NCBI RefSeq assembly: GCF_035953295.1
Contig: NZ_CP108370.1
Location: 1,240,001 to 1,304,000 of the forward strand
Origin: Streptomyces sp. NBC_01335
Lineage (GTDB): Bacteria > Actinomycetota > Actinomycetes > Streptomycetales > Streptomycetaceae
Direction: 5' to 3'
Length of the DNA stretch: 64,000 bases
Of this stretch, positions 25,481 through 33,631 are shown piece after piece. Under the pieces are notes generated by a model. It made no database searches. It saw nothing but the letters and a program-made list of their open reading frames with translations, and was not told where the DNA came from. How positions within the stretch are numbered: position 1 is the stretch's first letter; each line of letters opens with the position of its first letter. The translations under genes and the position numbers were made by a program.

Positions 25481-26521
25481 TCAGAGGACGAACCCGGCTC
25501 CGGACGCCACGGCCAGCAGCCGGGACGCCTTCAGCTCGGTCTCGTCCCACTCACGCGCGGGGTCGGAGCCCCAGGTGATGCCCGCCCCGGTGCCGAAGCG
25601 CAGGAGCGGCACGGGCCCGGTGCGATCGATCCAGAAGGTGCGTATGCCGACCGCGAGCTCCGCGGCCGACCGGTCGGCGTCGACCCAGCCGACCGCGCCG
25701 CAGTAGGGGCCGCGCGGCGCGGTCTCCAGTTCCTCGATGATCCGCAGCGCGCTGGACTTGGGGGCCCCGCTCACCGAACCGGGCGGGAAGGCGGCGCCGA
25801 ACAGTTCCGGCCAGCCCGCGCCTTCCCCGAGCTCTCCGCGCACGGTGGAGACGAGGTGGACGAGCCCGGGGTGCTTCTCCACCACGCAGAGGTCGGGGAC
25901 GGTCACGGTGCCGGTGGCGCAGACACGCCCCAGGTCGTTGCGGACCAGATCGACGATCATCACGTTCTCGGCGTGGTCCTTCTCCAGCAGATCCGCCTCG
26001 GTGCGCCCGGTCCCCTTGATCGGACCGGACTCGACGGTACGGCCGTCGCGGGACAGGAACAGTTCGGGAGAGGCGGTCGCGATCTCGACCCCGTGACCGG
26101 GCAGCCGGAGCGTGCCCGCGTAGGGGGCGGGGTTGCCGCGCGCGAGGAGGGCCGTCAGCGCGTCCACGTCGGCGCGGCCGGGATCGGGCAGCGGCGCGGA
26201 GAGCACCCGGCAGAGGTTCGCCTGGTAGACCCCGCCGGTCGCGATGTGCGCGCGGACGCGCCGTACGGCCTCCTGGTATGCCTCGCGGTCCAGCGAGGTG
26301 GTCCACTCCCCCGGGCCGGGGCCGCGCCAGGCTCCGGGGACGGGCGCGGGCACCGGCTCCTTGCGTACGGAGGAGAAGCGCGCGCACACGACACGCCCCT
26401 CGAAGTCGGCGGATACGGCCCAGAAGCCCGCGGAGTCGAGAGCGGCGGGATCGCTGGTCACGTCCCGCAGACCGGAGGCGACGAGGCCGCCGAAGCGGGC
26501 CATGGGGGCAATGTCGGACAC
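25481..26521 (-). CDS. pabB: Aminodeoxychorismate synthase component I / chorismate-binding enzyme
   Basis: 346 residues, corresponding to the catalytic chorismate-binding domain only; the N-terminal domain seen in larger TrpE/PabB proteins is mostly missing. Motifs: GGVYQANLCRVL, ASPELFLSRDGRTVESGPIKGT, EKDHAENVMIVDLVRNDLGRV and SVSGAPKSSALRIIEELE. The PIKGT signature, with lysine where anthranilate synthase has alanine, favours p-aminobenzoate synthesis for folate. Start GTG at 26521 lacks a strong ribosome binding site; MARFGG at 26503 is an alternative. Confidence 0.82.
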   Translation of the reverse strand: MSDIAPMARFGGLVASGLRDVTSDPAALDSAGFWAVSADFEGRVVCARFSSVRKEPVPAPVPGAWRGPGPGEWTTSLDREAYQEAVRRVRAHIATGGVYQANLCRVLSAPLPDPGRADVDALTALLARGNPAPYAGTLRLPGHGVEIATASPELFLSRDGRTVESGPIKGTGRTEADLLEKDHAENVMIVDLVRNDLGRVCATGTVTVPDLCVVEKHPGLVHLVSTVRGELGEGAGWPELFGAAFPPGSVSGAPKSSALRIIEELETAPRGPYCGAVGWVDADRSAAELAVGIRTFWIDRTGPVPLLRFGTGAGITWGSDPAREWDETELKASRLLAVASGAGFVL

Positions 26522-26597
26522 GCGGTCGAGTGTAGGTCCGGGGGCTCTCGGACCGGGGTGGGGCGAGGTGGCCGCAGCACGCTGCGCAAACGCGTTT

Positions 26598-26625
26598 TTG
26601 TGCTGGCCCAGGAATCCGCTAGAGT
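26598..26625 (+). promoter_or_regulatory. Promoter of the tRNA cluster
   Basis: TTGTGC (26598) and TAGAGT (26620) are 16 bases apart and end 42 bases before the first mature tRNA. TAGAGT is the usual -10 of strong Streptomyces stable-RNA promoters. Confidence 0.75.
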
Positions 26626-26667
26626 TCAACACGTCGCCGGGACGCGCAAGCCGAACGGGAAAGACAA

Positions 26668-26740
26668 GCGGACGTAGCTCAGTTGGTAGAGCGCAACCTT
26701 GCCAAGGTTGAGGTCGCCAGTTCGAACCTGGTCGTCCGCT
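26668..26740 (+). tRNA. tRNA-Gly (anticodon GCC)
   Basis: 73 bases. Acceptor GCGGACG/CGTCCGC, anticodon stem CAACC/GGTTG around loop TTGCCAA (GCC), T-arm CCAGTTCGAACCTGG. First member of the six-gene cluster; CCA not encoded. Confidence 0.97.
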
Positions 26741-26778
26741 CGCAGGACAAGGGGGATCTTCCCGAGCCCCCTGATTCT

Positions 26779-26852
26779 GGTGGAGTGGCCGAGAGGCGAG
26801 GCAACGGCCTGCAAAGCCGTCTACACGGGTTCAAATCCCGTCTCCACCTCCA
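26779..26852 (+). tRNA. tRNA-Cys (anticodon GCA)
   Basis: 71 bases plus an encoded CCA. Acceptor GGTGGAG/CTCCACC, anticodon stem ACGGC/GCCGT around CTGCAAA (GCA), T-arm CGGGTTCAAATCCCG. Confidence 0.97.
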
Positions 26853-26853
26853 A

Positions 26854-26925
26854 GGACGATTAGCTCAGCGGGAGAGCGCTTCCCTGACACGGAAGAGGTC
26901 ACTGGTTCAATCCCAGTATCGTCCA
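26854..26925 (+). tRNA. tRNA-Val (anticodon GAC), copy 1
   Basis: 72 bases starting one base after the tRNA-Cys CCA. Acceptor GGACGAT/ATCGTCC, anticodon stem CTTCC/GGAAG around CTGACAC (GAC). Its acceptor stem differs from the next three copies, which start GCGCGAT. Confidence 0.96.
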
Positions 26926-26946
26926 CTCATCCGCAAGGATCTTCCC

Positions 26947-27018
26947 GCGCGATTAGCTCAGCGGGAGAGCGCTTCCCTGACACGGAAGAGGTCACTGGTT
27001 CAATCCCAGTATCGCGCA
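26947..27018 (+). tRNA. tRNA-Val (anticodon GAC), copy 2
   Basis: 72 bases, acceptor GCGCGAT/ATCGCGC, anticodon loop CTGACAC (GAC). Identical to copies 3 and 4 across the mature sequence as read here. Confidence 0.96.
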
Positions 27019-27040
27019 CGCAGTACACGTAGTTCGCCCC

Positions 27041-27112
27041 GCGCGATTAGCTCAGCGGGAGAGCGCTTCCCTGACACGGAAGAGGTCACTGGTTCAATCC
27101 CAGTATCGCGCA
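27041..27112 (+). tRNA. tRNA-Val (anticodon GAC), copy 3
   Basis: 72 bases, same sequence as copy 2. The spacers after copies 2 and 3 both begin cgcagtacacg, so the duplicated unit was tRNA plus spacer. Confidence 0.96.
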
Positions 27113-27135
27113 CGCAGTACACGCAGGTTGACCCT

Positions 27136-27210
27136 GCGCGATTAGCTCAGCGGGAGAGCGCTTCCCTGACACGGAAGAGGTCACTGGTTCAATCCCAGTA
27201 TCGCGCACCA
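27136..27210 (+). tRNA. tRNA-Val (anticodon GAC), copy 4
   Basis: Mature 72 bases (27136-27207) followed by CCA in the genome, unlike copies 1-3. Last tRNA before the terminator. Confidence 0.96.
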
Positions 27211-27212
27211 CG

Positions 27213-27246
27213 GAAAGCCCCGGTCGTCCAGACGACCGGGGCTTTC
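27213..27246 (+). terminator. Terminator of the tRNA cluster
   Basis: A perfect 16-bp inverted repeat (27213-27228 with 27231-27246) ending in gctttc starts just after the last tRNA. Confidence 0.85.
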
Positions 27247-27338
27247 GCCGTGCCCGGGGTCCGTGCCCTGGAACGCTCGGGGAGATCGGGGGATCCGGGA
27301 GCGCCGCCCGGCCGTGACCGGCGGGCGGCGGCGCCGGC

Positions 27339-27623
27339 TCAGGAGGAGAAGAGCATCCGGCCGAAGCTCTTCTGGCGGTGGTGGTGGTCGTAGTGGCCGC
27401 CGCCGTGCTGCGGGGCGCCCCACGCGGGGCCGGCGGCCGGGTACGCCTGCGGGGCCGGCGGCGCGGGCGGCGCCTGCTGCGTCCACTGCGACTCCAGCCG
27501 CGTCAGGGCCTCCAGCTCGCCGAAGTCCAGGAATATCCCCCGGCAGCCGCTGCACTGCTCGATCTGGACACCATTGCGGTTGTACGTGTGCATCTGCGCG
27601 TGGCACTTCGGACACTGCATCAT
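27339..27623 (-). CDS. TFIIB-type zinc-ribbon protein
   Basis: 94 residues. Two zinc-binding knuckles, CPKC (C4, C7) and CSGC (C24, C27), with the segment GVQIEQCSGCRGIFLDFGELEAL, mark the zf-TFIIB family of small zinc ribbons. The C-terminus is Pro/Ala-rich with a histidine-rich patch (GGGHYDHHHRQKSFGRML) that could bind more metal. GAGGAG is eight bases before the first ATG. Role unknown; possibly nucleic-acid or protein binding. Confidence 0.85.
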   Translation of the reverse strand: MMQCPKCHAQMHTYNRNGVQIEQCSGCRGIFLDFGELEALTRLESQWTQQAPPAPPAPQAYPAAGPAWGAPQHGGGHYDHHHRQKSFGRMLFSS

Positions 27624-27689
27624 CGGCTCGGCTCCTCGCCGTTCGGTGGTCCGCCACCGGAATTCCTGCCCGATGGCGGTCGGTTCACC

Positions 27690-28652
27690 CTACGACGAGC
27701 GCGGTGGTGCCAACTCGGGCGGGAGCGAGGCGATACGGGCGCACGCGTCGGTCATCAGCCGTTCGACCTCGTCGAGTTCCCGGCCCTCCTCCGCCGCTTT
27801 GGCGAGGGCCAGGGCGGCGGTCTGCGCGGTGAGGGCCCGGGCGGGGACGTCGAGTTCGGGCCAGGGGTCGCCGGTGGCCGGGACGGCCGGGCCGCCCGCC
27901 GCGCGGTAGGCGTCCAGGAACCGCCGCCAGACGGTGTCGGGCAGCAGCCCGGCGGCGTACCAGGCGGCGGGCCGGGCGAGGTCCCAGGCGGGGTCGCCCG
28001 TGCCGGTGTCGTCGATGTCGATCAGCAGCCAGGGGCCGTGCGGGACCGGGTGGCGGACGAGCTGGCCCAAGTGGAGGTCGCCGTGGCAGAGGAATCCCGC
28101 GCGGCCGGGCGGAGCCGGCGCCTCGTCACGGGCCCACCCGGGCAGCGTCGCCCAGGCGGCGAGGACCTCGGCGCGACCGGGACCGACGGGGTGCGCCGCC
28201 CGCATCCGGGCAACGGCGAGGCCCGCCTTGGCGGGTCCGCGCATCGGCGGCAGCGCCACCGGGGGCGCGGTGCGGTGGAGGCGGGCGAGGAGGACGGCCG
28301 CTTCCTCCCAGGGGGCGGCCTCGGGGTCGGCGGGGTCGACGGGCTCTCCGTACGGCCAGAGAGTGACGGGGCGTCCGTCCGCGCGCGGAAGCGGATGCGA
28401 TACGGGTACGGGCGGCAGCAGGATCCCGGCGAGCGCGGGGGCGGCGGCGAGGGCGAGGCGGGCGGCGAACTCCGGGCCGCCGGTGCCGGGGGCGTGGGCC
28501 TTCGCGACCGCTGCGCCGCTGCGGACGACCGTGCCGTCCGGGCGGTCGGCGAGCACCCGGGGCGGCGGGCAGCCGCAACCGCCGTCGGCGGCCGGGTGGG
28601 CGGCGGCGTGGGCCAGGCCGCCCAGGGTGGTGACGACCTCGGCGCTGCTCAA
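27690..28652 (-). CDS. Aminoglycoside phosphotransferase-like kinase
   Basis: 320 residues. The C-terminal half carries the APH/choline-kinase catalytic motifs: FLCHGDLHLGQLV (Brenner motif with catalytic Asp) and LLIDIDDTGTGDPAWDLA (metal-binding Asp). The N-terminal lobe is degenerate but has VVRSGAAVAKAHAP in the ATP-lysine position. Small-molecule phosphorylation is likely; resistance to an antibiotic is not implied. The best start is TTG at 28652 with GGGGGGA five bases upstream; the frame is open to 28751, so the start is uncertain. Confidence 0.75.
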   Translation of the reverse strand: MSSAEVVTTLGGLAHAAAHPAADGGCGCPPPRVLADRPDGTVVRSGAAVAKAHAPGTGGPEFAARLALAAAPALAGILLPPVPVSHPLPRADGRPVTLWPYGEPVDPADPEAAPWEEAAVLLARLHRTAPPVALPPMRGPAKAGLAVARMRAAHPVGPGRAEVLAAWATLPGWARDEAPAPPGRAGFLCHGDLHLGQLVRHPVPHGPWLLIDIDDTGTGDPAWDLARPAAWYAAGLLPDTVWRRFLDAYRAAGGPAVPATGDPWPELDVPARALTAQTAALALAKAAEEGRELDEVERLMTDACARIASLPPELAPPRSS

Positions 28653-28720
28653 GGGGTCCCCCCGGGGAGAGTCGTGGCAAAGCCCCAGGTTACGGGGGTG
28701 GCGGGTCCCGGAAAGCGCGA

Positions 28721-28750
28721 TGTCCGGCCGGCTCCCCAGCCGGCCGGACA
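28721..28750 (-). terminator. Hairpin downstream of the small membrane gene
   Basis: A 13-bp inverted repeat (28721-28733 with 28738-28750) lies 90 bases below the stop codon of the minus-strand gene at 28841 and before the kinase-like gene. Confidence 0.6.
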
Positions 28751-28840
28751 AACGCTGTCGTCCGCCGTACCCCCGTCCCCACGGGGCTGTTGGCCGGATG
28801 TCCCGGGTCCGGACCGCTCTTCCGGGCCCGGGGGCGCCGT

Positions 28841-29047
28841 TCAGCGCCCCATCATCACGCCCACGGACGACGCCTGTGTGACCACTGATTCCCAGCCGCC
28901 GAAGACGACCACCAGCAGTGCCGCCAGGGGAAGGACCATGGCCGCCGCCACCAGGGGGTGGCGGGTGCCGGACGGACGGCCGCCGAACGCTTCGTACGCC
29001 TTGCGTCGCTGCGCGCGGAGCGTGGTCCGCGCGGCCGTGTCCGACAT
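28841..29047 (-). CDS. Small single-pass membrane protein (68 residues)
   Basis: Basic N-terminus (MSDTAARTTLRAQRRKAYEAFG), then one strong helix (PLVAAAMVLPLAALLVVVFGG) and a short extracytoplasmic end. AGGAGAGG sits directly before the ATG at 29047, so expression is credible. No family recognised. Confidence 0.65.
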   Translation of the reverse strand: MSDTAARTTLRAQRRKAYEAFGGRPSGTRHPLVAAAMVLPLAALLVVVFGGWESVVTQASSVGVMMGR

Positions 29048-29618
29048 GGTTCCTCTCCTGACCGGTGCGAACGTCGGCGGCCGGTCCCGGCCGGGAGGGT
29101 TCCGCCCCCGTTCGTTCCCAGCCTAGGGAGACGGTGCGGGGCGGGCGTCATGCCCGCGTACCGATCGGCCGGCCTACGGGAGGATGAGCTGTGGGTAGCC
29201 GGAGTACTCCCCTGGGTGGAGACCGAGTGGAGCCGGGCTACGGGGTGCCGGTGGGATACGTCCGGGAAAGCGGCGGAACGGGTGACATGACTCACGCCCG
29301 GTCCGGTGGGGAGGCAGGTCCCCCGGCGTGGGAGAGGCGCGCCGGGGCCTGCCGAAGCAACGGGCCGGGCGGACCCGCGGGAGGCTCCCGTCCGGCCGCT
29401 GCCCGGCGGCGGTGCGCCAATCCCCCTGCGGGGATGCCCCTTTGGGCCCGGAGGGATACGGAATCGCCCGGATCGGCGTACTGCTGACCATGCTTCACAC
29501 GTCCGGTTCGGTACGGACAATCGAATCCCGGGGGAAGGCGCGGCCTCTGAGCGCGCTGGGCGCCGGGTACGTAAGCTGTGCCTCGTCAGGCGGACCAGGC
29601 AGCGGGGATGGGCAGACG
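29048..29618. other. 571-base gene-free region upstream of the protein kinase
   Basis: No frame here has a ribosome binding site plus convincing codon use. It holds several GC-rich imperfect hairpins between 29300 and 29450 (for example around ggcaggtcccccggcg...cgccggggcctgcc, 29311-29352). The promoter of the kinase and an RNA leader could both lie here; nothing is assignable with certainty. Confidence 0.35.
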
Positions 29619-31028
29619 ATGGCGATGATGCGGCTCCGGCGCGAGGACCCGCGTCTCGTCGGCTCGTTCCGGCTGCACCGGCGGCTCGGGGCCGGCGGGA
29701 TGGGTGTCGTCTATCTGGGTTCGGACCGGCGGGGGCAGCGGGTCGCCCTGAAGGTGATCCGCCCCGACCTGGCGGAGGATCAGGAGTTCCGGTCCCGGTT
29801 CGCGCGCGAGGTGTCCGCCGCGCGGCGCATCCGGGGCGGCTGCACCGCCCGGCTCGTGGCCGCCGACCTGGACGCCGAACGGCCGTGGTTCGCCACGCAG
29901 TACGTGCCCGGCCCCTCGCTGCACGACAAGGTCGCCGAGGAGGGTCCGCTCTCCGCCTCGGAGGTCGCCTCGATCGGGGCCGCGCTCTCCGAGGGACTGG
30001 TCGCGGTCCACGAGGCCGGGGTGGTGCACCGGGACCTCAAGCCGTCGAACATCCTCCTCTCCCCCAAGGGTCCCCGGATCATCGACTTCGGCATCGCGTG
30101 GGCGACCGGGGCGAGCACGCTCACCCATGTCGGTACGGCGGTCGGGTCGCCCGGGTTCCTCGCGCCGGAGCAGGTGCGCGGCGCGGCGGTGACGCCCGCG
30201 ACGGACGTCTTCTCGCTGGGCGCCACCCTCGCGTACGCGGCGACGGCGGACTCCCCCTTCGGGCACGGCAGTTCCGAGGTGATGCTGTACCGGGTGGTGC
30301 ACGAGGAGCCGCACCTGGCCGAGGTGCACGACGCGCTCGCTCCGCTGGTGCGGGCCTGTCTGGCGAAGGACCCGGAGGAGCGGCCGAGCACCCTGCAGCT
30401 GTCGATGCGGCTCAAGGAGATCGCGGCGCGCGAGGCGCAGGGGCTGCACGAGAGCCGTCCGCCCGTCCAGCGTTCCGCGCACGAGGCCGACCGGCCCACC
30501 GGCCGGCTCGACGGCCCGTACACCGAGCAGCAGACGCGCAGGCACGAGGGCCCGTCCACGGGCCGTTCGCCGCAGGTCCGCCGTCCCTCGCCGTCCTCCG
30601 CGTCCGGCCCGTCCGGTTCGCCGGGGGCGTCCGGCTCGACGTCCTCGGCGTCGGTGTCCGCCTCGCGGCCCGGTTCGGGGGCGTCCCGGCCGGCCGGCGC
30701 CCGGCCCCGGCCGGCGCGCGGTGCGGTCCAGCCGGGCCGCAGGCCGAGCCCGACCAACGGTACGAACGGCAGGCCGGGCACCCGTCCCGGGGCGAGGCCG
30801 ACCGGGACCGGGCGGCGTCCGGCGAACCCCCGGTTGCTGCGGCAGCGCCTCTTCGTCTTCGTGGTGGTGACGCTGCTGGTGGCGCTCGGTATCGCGGCCG
30901 CGCAGGGCTGCCAGGGACCGGCGCGCGGGCTCGGCGGTTCGCCCGCGCGGCAGCCCGGCGCGCACTCCCCGTCGGACGGACAGCCGGGCGACCGGTCCGT
31001 GACGCCGCCGGGCGGCCTCGCCTCCTGA
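29619..31028 (+). CDS. Membrane-anchored Ser/Thr protein kinase (Hanks type)
   Basis: 469 residues. Kinase domain at about 15-275: glycine loop LGAGGMGVVYLG, lysine in VALKVI, catalytic VHRDLKPSN (near 136), DFG (near 154), APEQVRG. A Ser/Pro/Arg-rich disordered linker of about 130 residues follows, then one membrane helix (LFVFVVVTLLVALGIAAA, about 410-430) and a short 40-residue outer tail without PASTA repeats or sensor domain. Typical of Streptomyces PknB-like regulators; substrates unknown. ATG at 29619 chosen to leave only a short stretch before the kinase domain. Confidence 0.92.
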   Translation: MAMMRLRREDPRLVGSFRLHRRLGAGGMGVVYLGSDRRGQRVALKVIRPDLAEDQEFRSRFAREVSAARRIRGGCTARLVAADLDAERPWFATQYVPGPSLHDKVAEEGPLSASEVASIGAALSEGLVAVHEAGVVHRDLKPSNILLSPKGPRIIDFGIAWATGASTLTHVGTAVGSPGFLAPEQVRGAAVTPATDVFSLGATLAYAATADSPFGHGSSEVMLYRVVHEEPHLAEVHDALAPLVRACLAKDPEERPSTLQLSMRLKEIAAREAQGLHESRPPVQRSAHEADRPTGRLDGPYTEQQTRRHEGPSTGRSPQVRRPSPSSASGPSGSPGASGSTSSASVSASRPGSGASRPAGARPRPARGAVQPGRRPSPTNGTNGRPGTRPGARPTGTGRRPANPRLLRQRLFVFVVVTLLVALGIAAAQGCQGPARGLGGSPARQPGAHSPSDGQPGDRSVTPPGGLAS

Positions 31029-31093
31029 CCCGTCGCCCCGGGACCGTTCCGGGCAAAAGGCAGCCCGGGCGAGGGCAGGCCGGGCGCGCGGGA

Positions 31094-31906
31094 TCAGGCC
31101 GGGCGCGGGCGGGTGGCGTAGAACGCGACGGCGGAGGCGGCGGCCACGTTGAGCGAGTCGACTCCGGCGTCCATCGGGATGCGGACGTGGTCGTCGACGG
31201 CGGCGAGGGTCTTCGGGGTGAGGCCCGCCCCTTCCGTACCGAAGACGAGGGCGAGCCGCTCGTCCTTCCGCGCGGCGAGCTCGTCGAGGGTGATGGCCCG
31301 TTCGCTGAGGCAGAGTGCGGCGACCGTGAAGCCGGCGGAGTGCAGTACCCCGACGTCCGCGGGCCAGGATTCCAGCCGGGTCCACGGCACCTGGAAGACG
31401 CCGCCCATGGAGACCTTCACCGCCCGCCGGTAGAAGGGGTCGGCGCAGCGCGGGGTGAGCAGCACGGTGTCGACGCCGAGCGCCGCCGCGTTGCGGAAGG
31501 CGGCGCCGATGTTGGCGTGGTCGACGATGTCCTCGAAGACGGCGACCCTGCGGGCACCGGCCAGCAGCCCGGCCGCGTCGGGCAGTGGTTCGCGCCGCAT
31601 GGAGGCGAGCGCGCCGCGGTGCACGTGGTAGCCGGTGACCTGCTCGGCGAGCTCGGGAGTGACCACGTACACCGGGGACTCGGCCGCCTCGATGACGTCG
31701 CGCATCACCTCGGTCCACTTGGGCGTGAGCAGCATGGAGCGCATCGCGTACCCGGCCTGCCCGGCGCGGCGGATCACCTTCTCGCCCTCGGCGATGAAGA
31801 GGCCCTCCTCGGGTTCGCGCCTGCGGCGCAGTTCGACGTCGGTGAGGCCCGTGTAGTCGTGCAGGCGCGGGTCGTCGGGGTCCTCGACGGTGATGATCTC
31901 TGCCAC
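31094..31906 (-). CDS. SpoU/TrmH-family RNA 2'-O-methyltransferase
   Basis: 270 residues. The SPOUT knot motifs are in order: NIGAAFRNAAALGVD (motif 1), ALVFGTEGAGL (motif 2) and IPMDAGVDSLNVAAASAVAFY (motif 3), with an N-terminal substrate-binding domain (EEGLFIAEGEKVIRRA). It methylates a ribose in rRNA or tRNA using S-adenosylmethionine; the target is not readable. Start GTG at 31906. The 102-bp inverted-repeat element begins 35 bases upstream of this start. Confidence 0.92.
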   Translation of the reverse strand: MAEIITVEDPDDPRLHDYTGLTDVELRRRREPEEGLFIAEGEKVIRRAGQAGYAMRSMLLTPKWTEVMRDVIEAAESPVYVVTPELAEQVTGYHVHRGALASMRREPLPDAAGLLAGARRVAVFEDIVDHANIGAAFRNAAALGVDTVLLTPRCADPFYRRAVKVSMGGVFQVPWTRLESWPADVGVLHSAGFTVAALCLSERAITLDELAARKDERLALVFGTEGAGLTPKTLAAVDDHVRIPMDAGVDSLNVAAASAVAFYATRPRPA

Positions 31907-31940
31907 AGGAGTGCTGCCTTGTCCGGGGTGGGGGTGACGG

Positions 31941-32042
31941 CCAGGTCGTGTTGTGAAAGTAGCGTCGTCCGCCCGAAGGGCGGGTCGGGCGGCGTCCGGT
32001 GCATGCGATCCCGACAGGCGGGACTTTCACGACACGGCCTGG
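31941..32042. mobile_element. 102-bp MITE-like element with 20-bp inverted ends
   Basis: The ends ccaggtcgtgttgtgaaagt (31941-31960) and its near reverse complement at 32023-32042 match at 18 of 20 positions. The interior (62 bp) has no coding capacity. Long imperfect ends of this kind, in an intergenic space, look like a non-autonomous transposon derived from an insertion sequence. No target-site duplication is obvious at the edges, so a structured regulatory element is the alternative. Confidence 0.5.
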
Positions 32043-32104
32043 GCCGCCGGTCTTACGCGGTGGGGGCGGTGGACCGAAGCTGGCCGCGCGCCCGACGGGA
32101 AGGG

Positions 32105-33352
32105 TCAGACACGGCCCGGGGCGTCGGGGCCGACGGCGACGACCTCGCCGATGACGATGACGGCGGGCGGGCGTACGTCCTCGGCCGCGGCCCGCTCGCC
32201 GACGGTGGCGAGGGTCGCGTCGACGCGCCGCTGCGCGGCGGTGGTGCCCTCCTGGACGAGGGCGACCGGCGTCGCGGGGTCCTTGCCGTGGGCGATCAGG
32301 GCCTTCGCGATGGCGCCGATCTTGTCGACGGCCATGAGGAGGACGAGGGTGCCGCGGAGGCGGGCGAGGGCCTCCCAGTCGACGAGCGAGCGGGGGTCCT
32401 CGGGGGCGACGTGCCCGCTGACGACGGTGAACTCGTGGGCGACGCCCCGGTGGGTGACGGGGATTCCGGCGGCGCCGGGCACGGAGATGGAGCTGGAGAT
32501 GCCGGGGACGACGGTGCAGGGGATGCCCTCGGCGGCGAGCGCCTGGGCCTCCTCCATGCCGCGGCCGAAGACGAACGGGTCGCCGCCCTTGAGCCGGACG
32601 ACGGCCTTGCCCGCCTTCGCGTGGTCTATGAGCGCCCGGTTGATCGCCTCCTGGGCCATGAAGCGGCCGTAAGGGATCTTCGCGGCGTCGATGACCTCGA
32701 CGTGCGGGGGCAGTTCGTCGAGGAGGTCGCGGGGGCCCAGCCGGTCGGCGATGACCACGTCGGCCTCGGCGAGCAGGCGGCGGCCCCGCACGGTGATCAG
32801 GTCGGGGTCGCCGGGTCCGCCGCCGACGAGCCAGACGCCGGGGGCGCGGGTGCGGTGGTGCGCGGCGGCGAGGGTGCCGTCGCGGAGTCCCTCGACGATG
32901 GCGTCGCGCACGGCGGCGGAGTGGCGGGGGTCGCGGCCCTTGGATGTGGTGGTGAGCACGGCGACCGTGACGTTCTCGCTGCGGCCGGTGGCGGGGGTCC
33001 AGGCGGTGGCCGCCTCGGCGTCGTCGCTGCGGACGCACCAGGTGCGGGTGCGCTCGGCTTCCGCGGATGCGGCGGCGTTGGCCGCGGGGTCGCTGCTCGC
33101 GACGAGCGCGTACCAGGTGTCGGCGAGGTCGCCGTCCGCGTACCGGCGGCGTTCCCAGCGGATCTCGCCGGCGTCGGCCATCGCCTCGACGGACGGGGTG
33201 GCGGACGGCGAGACGAGGGTGATGTCGGCCCCGGCCGCGATGAGCGCGGGGAGGCGGCGCTGCGCGACCTGGCCGCCGCCGACGACGACGACGCGGCGCC
33301 CGTGCAGGCGCAGTCCGACGGGGTACGCGGGGTGATCGACGTGCTCGGCCAT
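32105..33352 (-). CDS. cysG: Uroporphyrinogen-III C-methyltransferase fused to precorrin-2 dehydrogenase domain
   Basis: 415 residues. N-terminal part (1-150): Rossmann NAD site VVVVGGGQVAQRRLPALIAAGADITLVSP, as in precorrin-2 dehydrogenase/ferrochelatase. C-terminal part (170-410): SUMT methylase with VWLVGGGPGDPDLITVRGRRLL, VRLKGGDPFVFGRGMEEA and VVPGISSSISVPGAAGIPVTHRG. It makes precorrin-2/sirohydrochlorin from uroporphyrinogen III, feeding siroheme and cobalamin. Placed beside cobT and cobL, so a cobalamin role is likely. Could equally be named cobA. Confidence 0.92.
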   Translation of the reverse strand: MAEHVDHPAYPVGLRLHGRRVVVVGGGQVAQRRLPALIAAGADITLVSPSATPSVEAMADAGEIRWERRRYADGDLADTWYALVASSDPAANAAASAEAERTRTWCVRSDDAEAATAWTPATGRSENVTVAVLTTTSKGRDPRHSAAVRDAIVEGLRDGTLAAAHHRTRAPGVWLVGGGPGDPDLITVRGRRLLAEADVVIADRLGPRDLLDELPPHVEVIDAAKIPYGRFMAQEAINRALIDHAKAGKAVVRLKGGDPFVFGRGMEEAQALAAEGIPCTVVPGISSSISVPGAAGIPVTHRGVAHEFTVVSGHVAPEDPRSLVDWEALARLRGTLVLLMAVDKIGAIAKALIAHGKDPATPVALVQEGTTAAQRRVDATLATVGERAAAEDVRPPAVIVIGEVVAVGPDAPGRV

Positions 33353-33631
33353 GGCGGTACTGGCTCCTCGGCAGGGAACGGTGCGTGCGGCGCGGCGGGG
33401 CGTCGCACGGGGAGTCCGGTCGAGTCCGGTCCGGCGTACGGGACGCGGCGGCTGCGGACGGGGCTGCCGCTGCGGCTTTGGAGCGGCTGTGACGTGCGGG
33501 TTCAGCAGGGTGGGGCGGGGACCACCATACGGGGTGGGGTCGCCGGAGGGCAGGGCCCCGGAAGGCCCGGGGAAGCACGGGGCCGTCTCCGGGCGGGCGC
33601 GGGGGCGGCCCGGCCGGGGACGGCCTCGGGA

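Noticed and set aside
26854..27207. CRISPR-like array of four regularly spaced 72-bp repeats
   Set aside because: Each repeat folds as a complete tRNA-Val cloverleaf with anticodon GAC; no cas genes and the spacers are similar rather than unique.
27690..28652. Antibiotic resistance gene
   Set aside because: The APH-like fold alone does not indicate aminoglycoside resistance; the N-lobe is divergent and there is no antibiotic cluster context.
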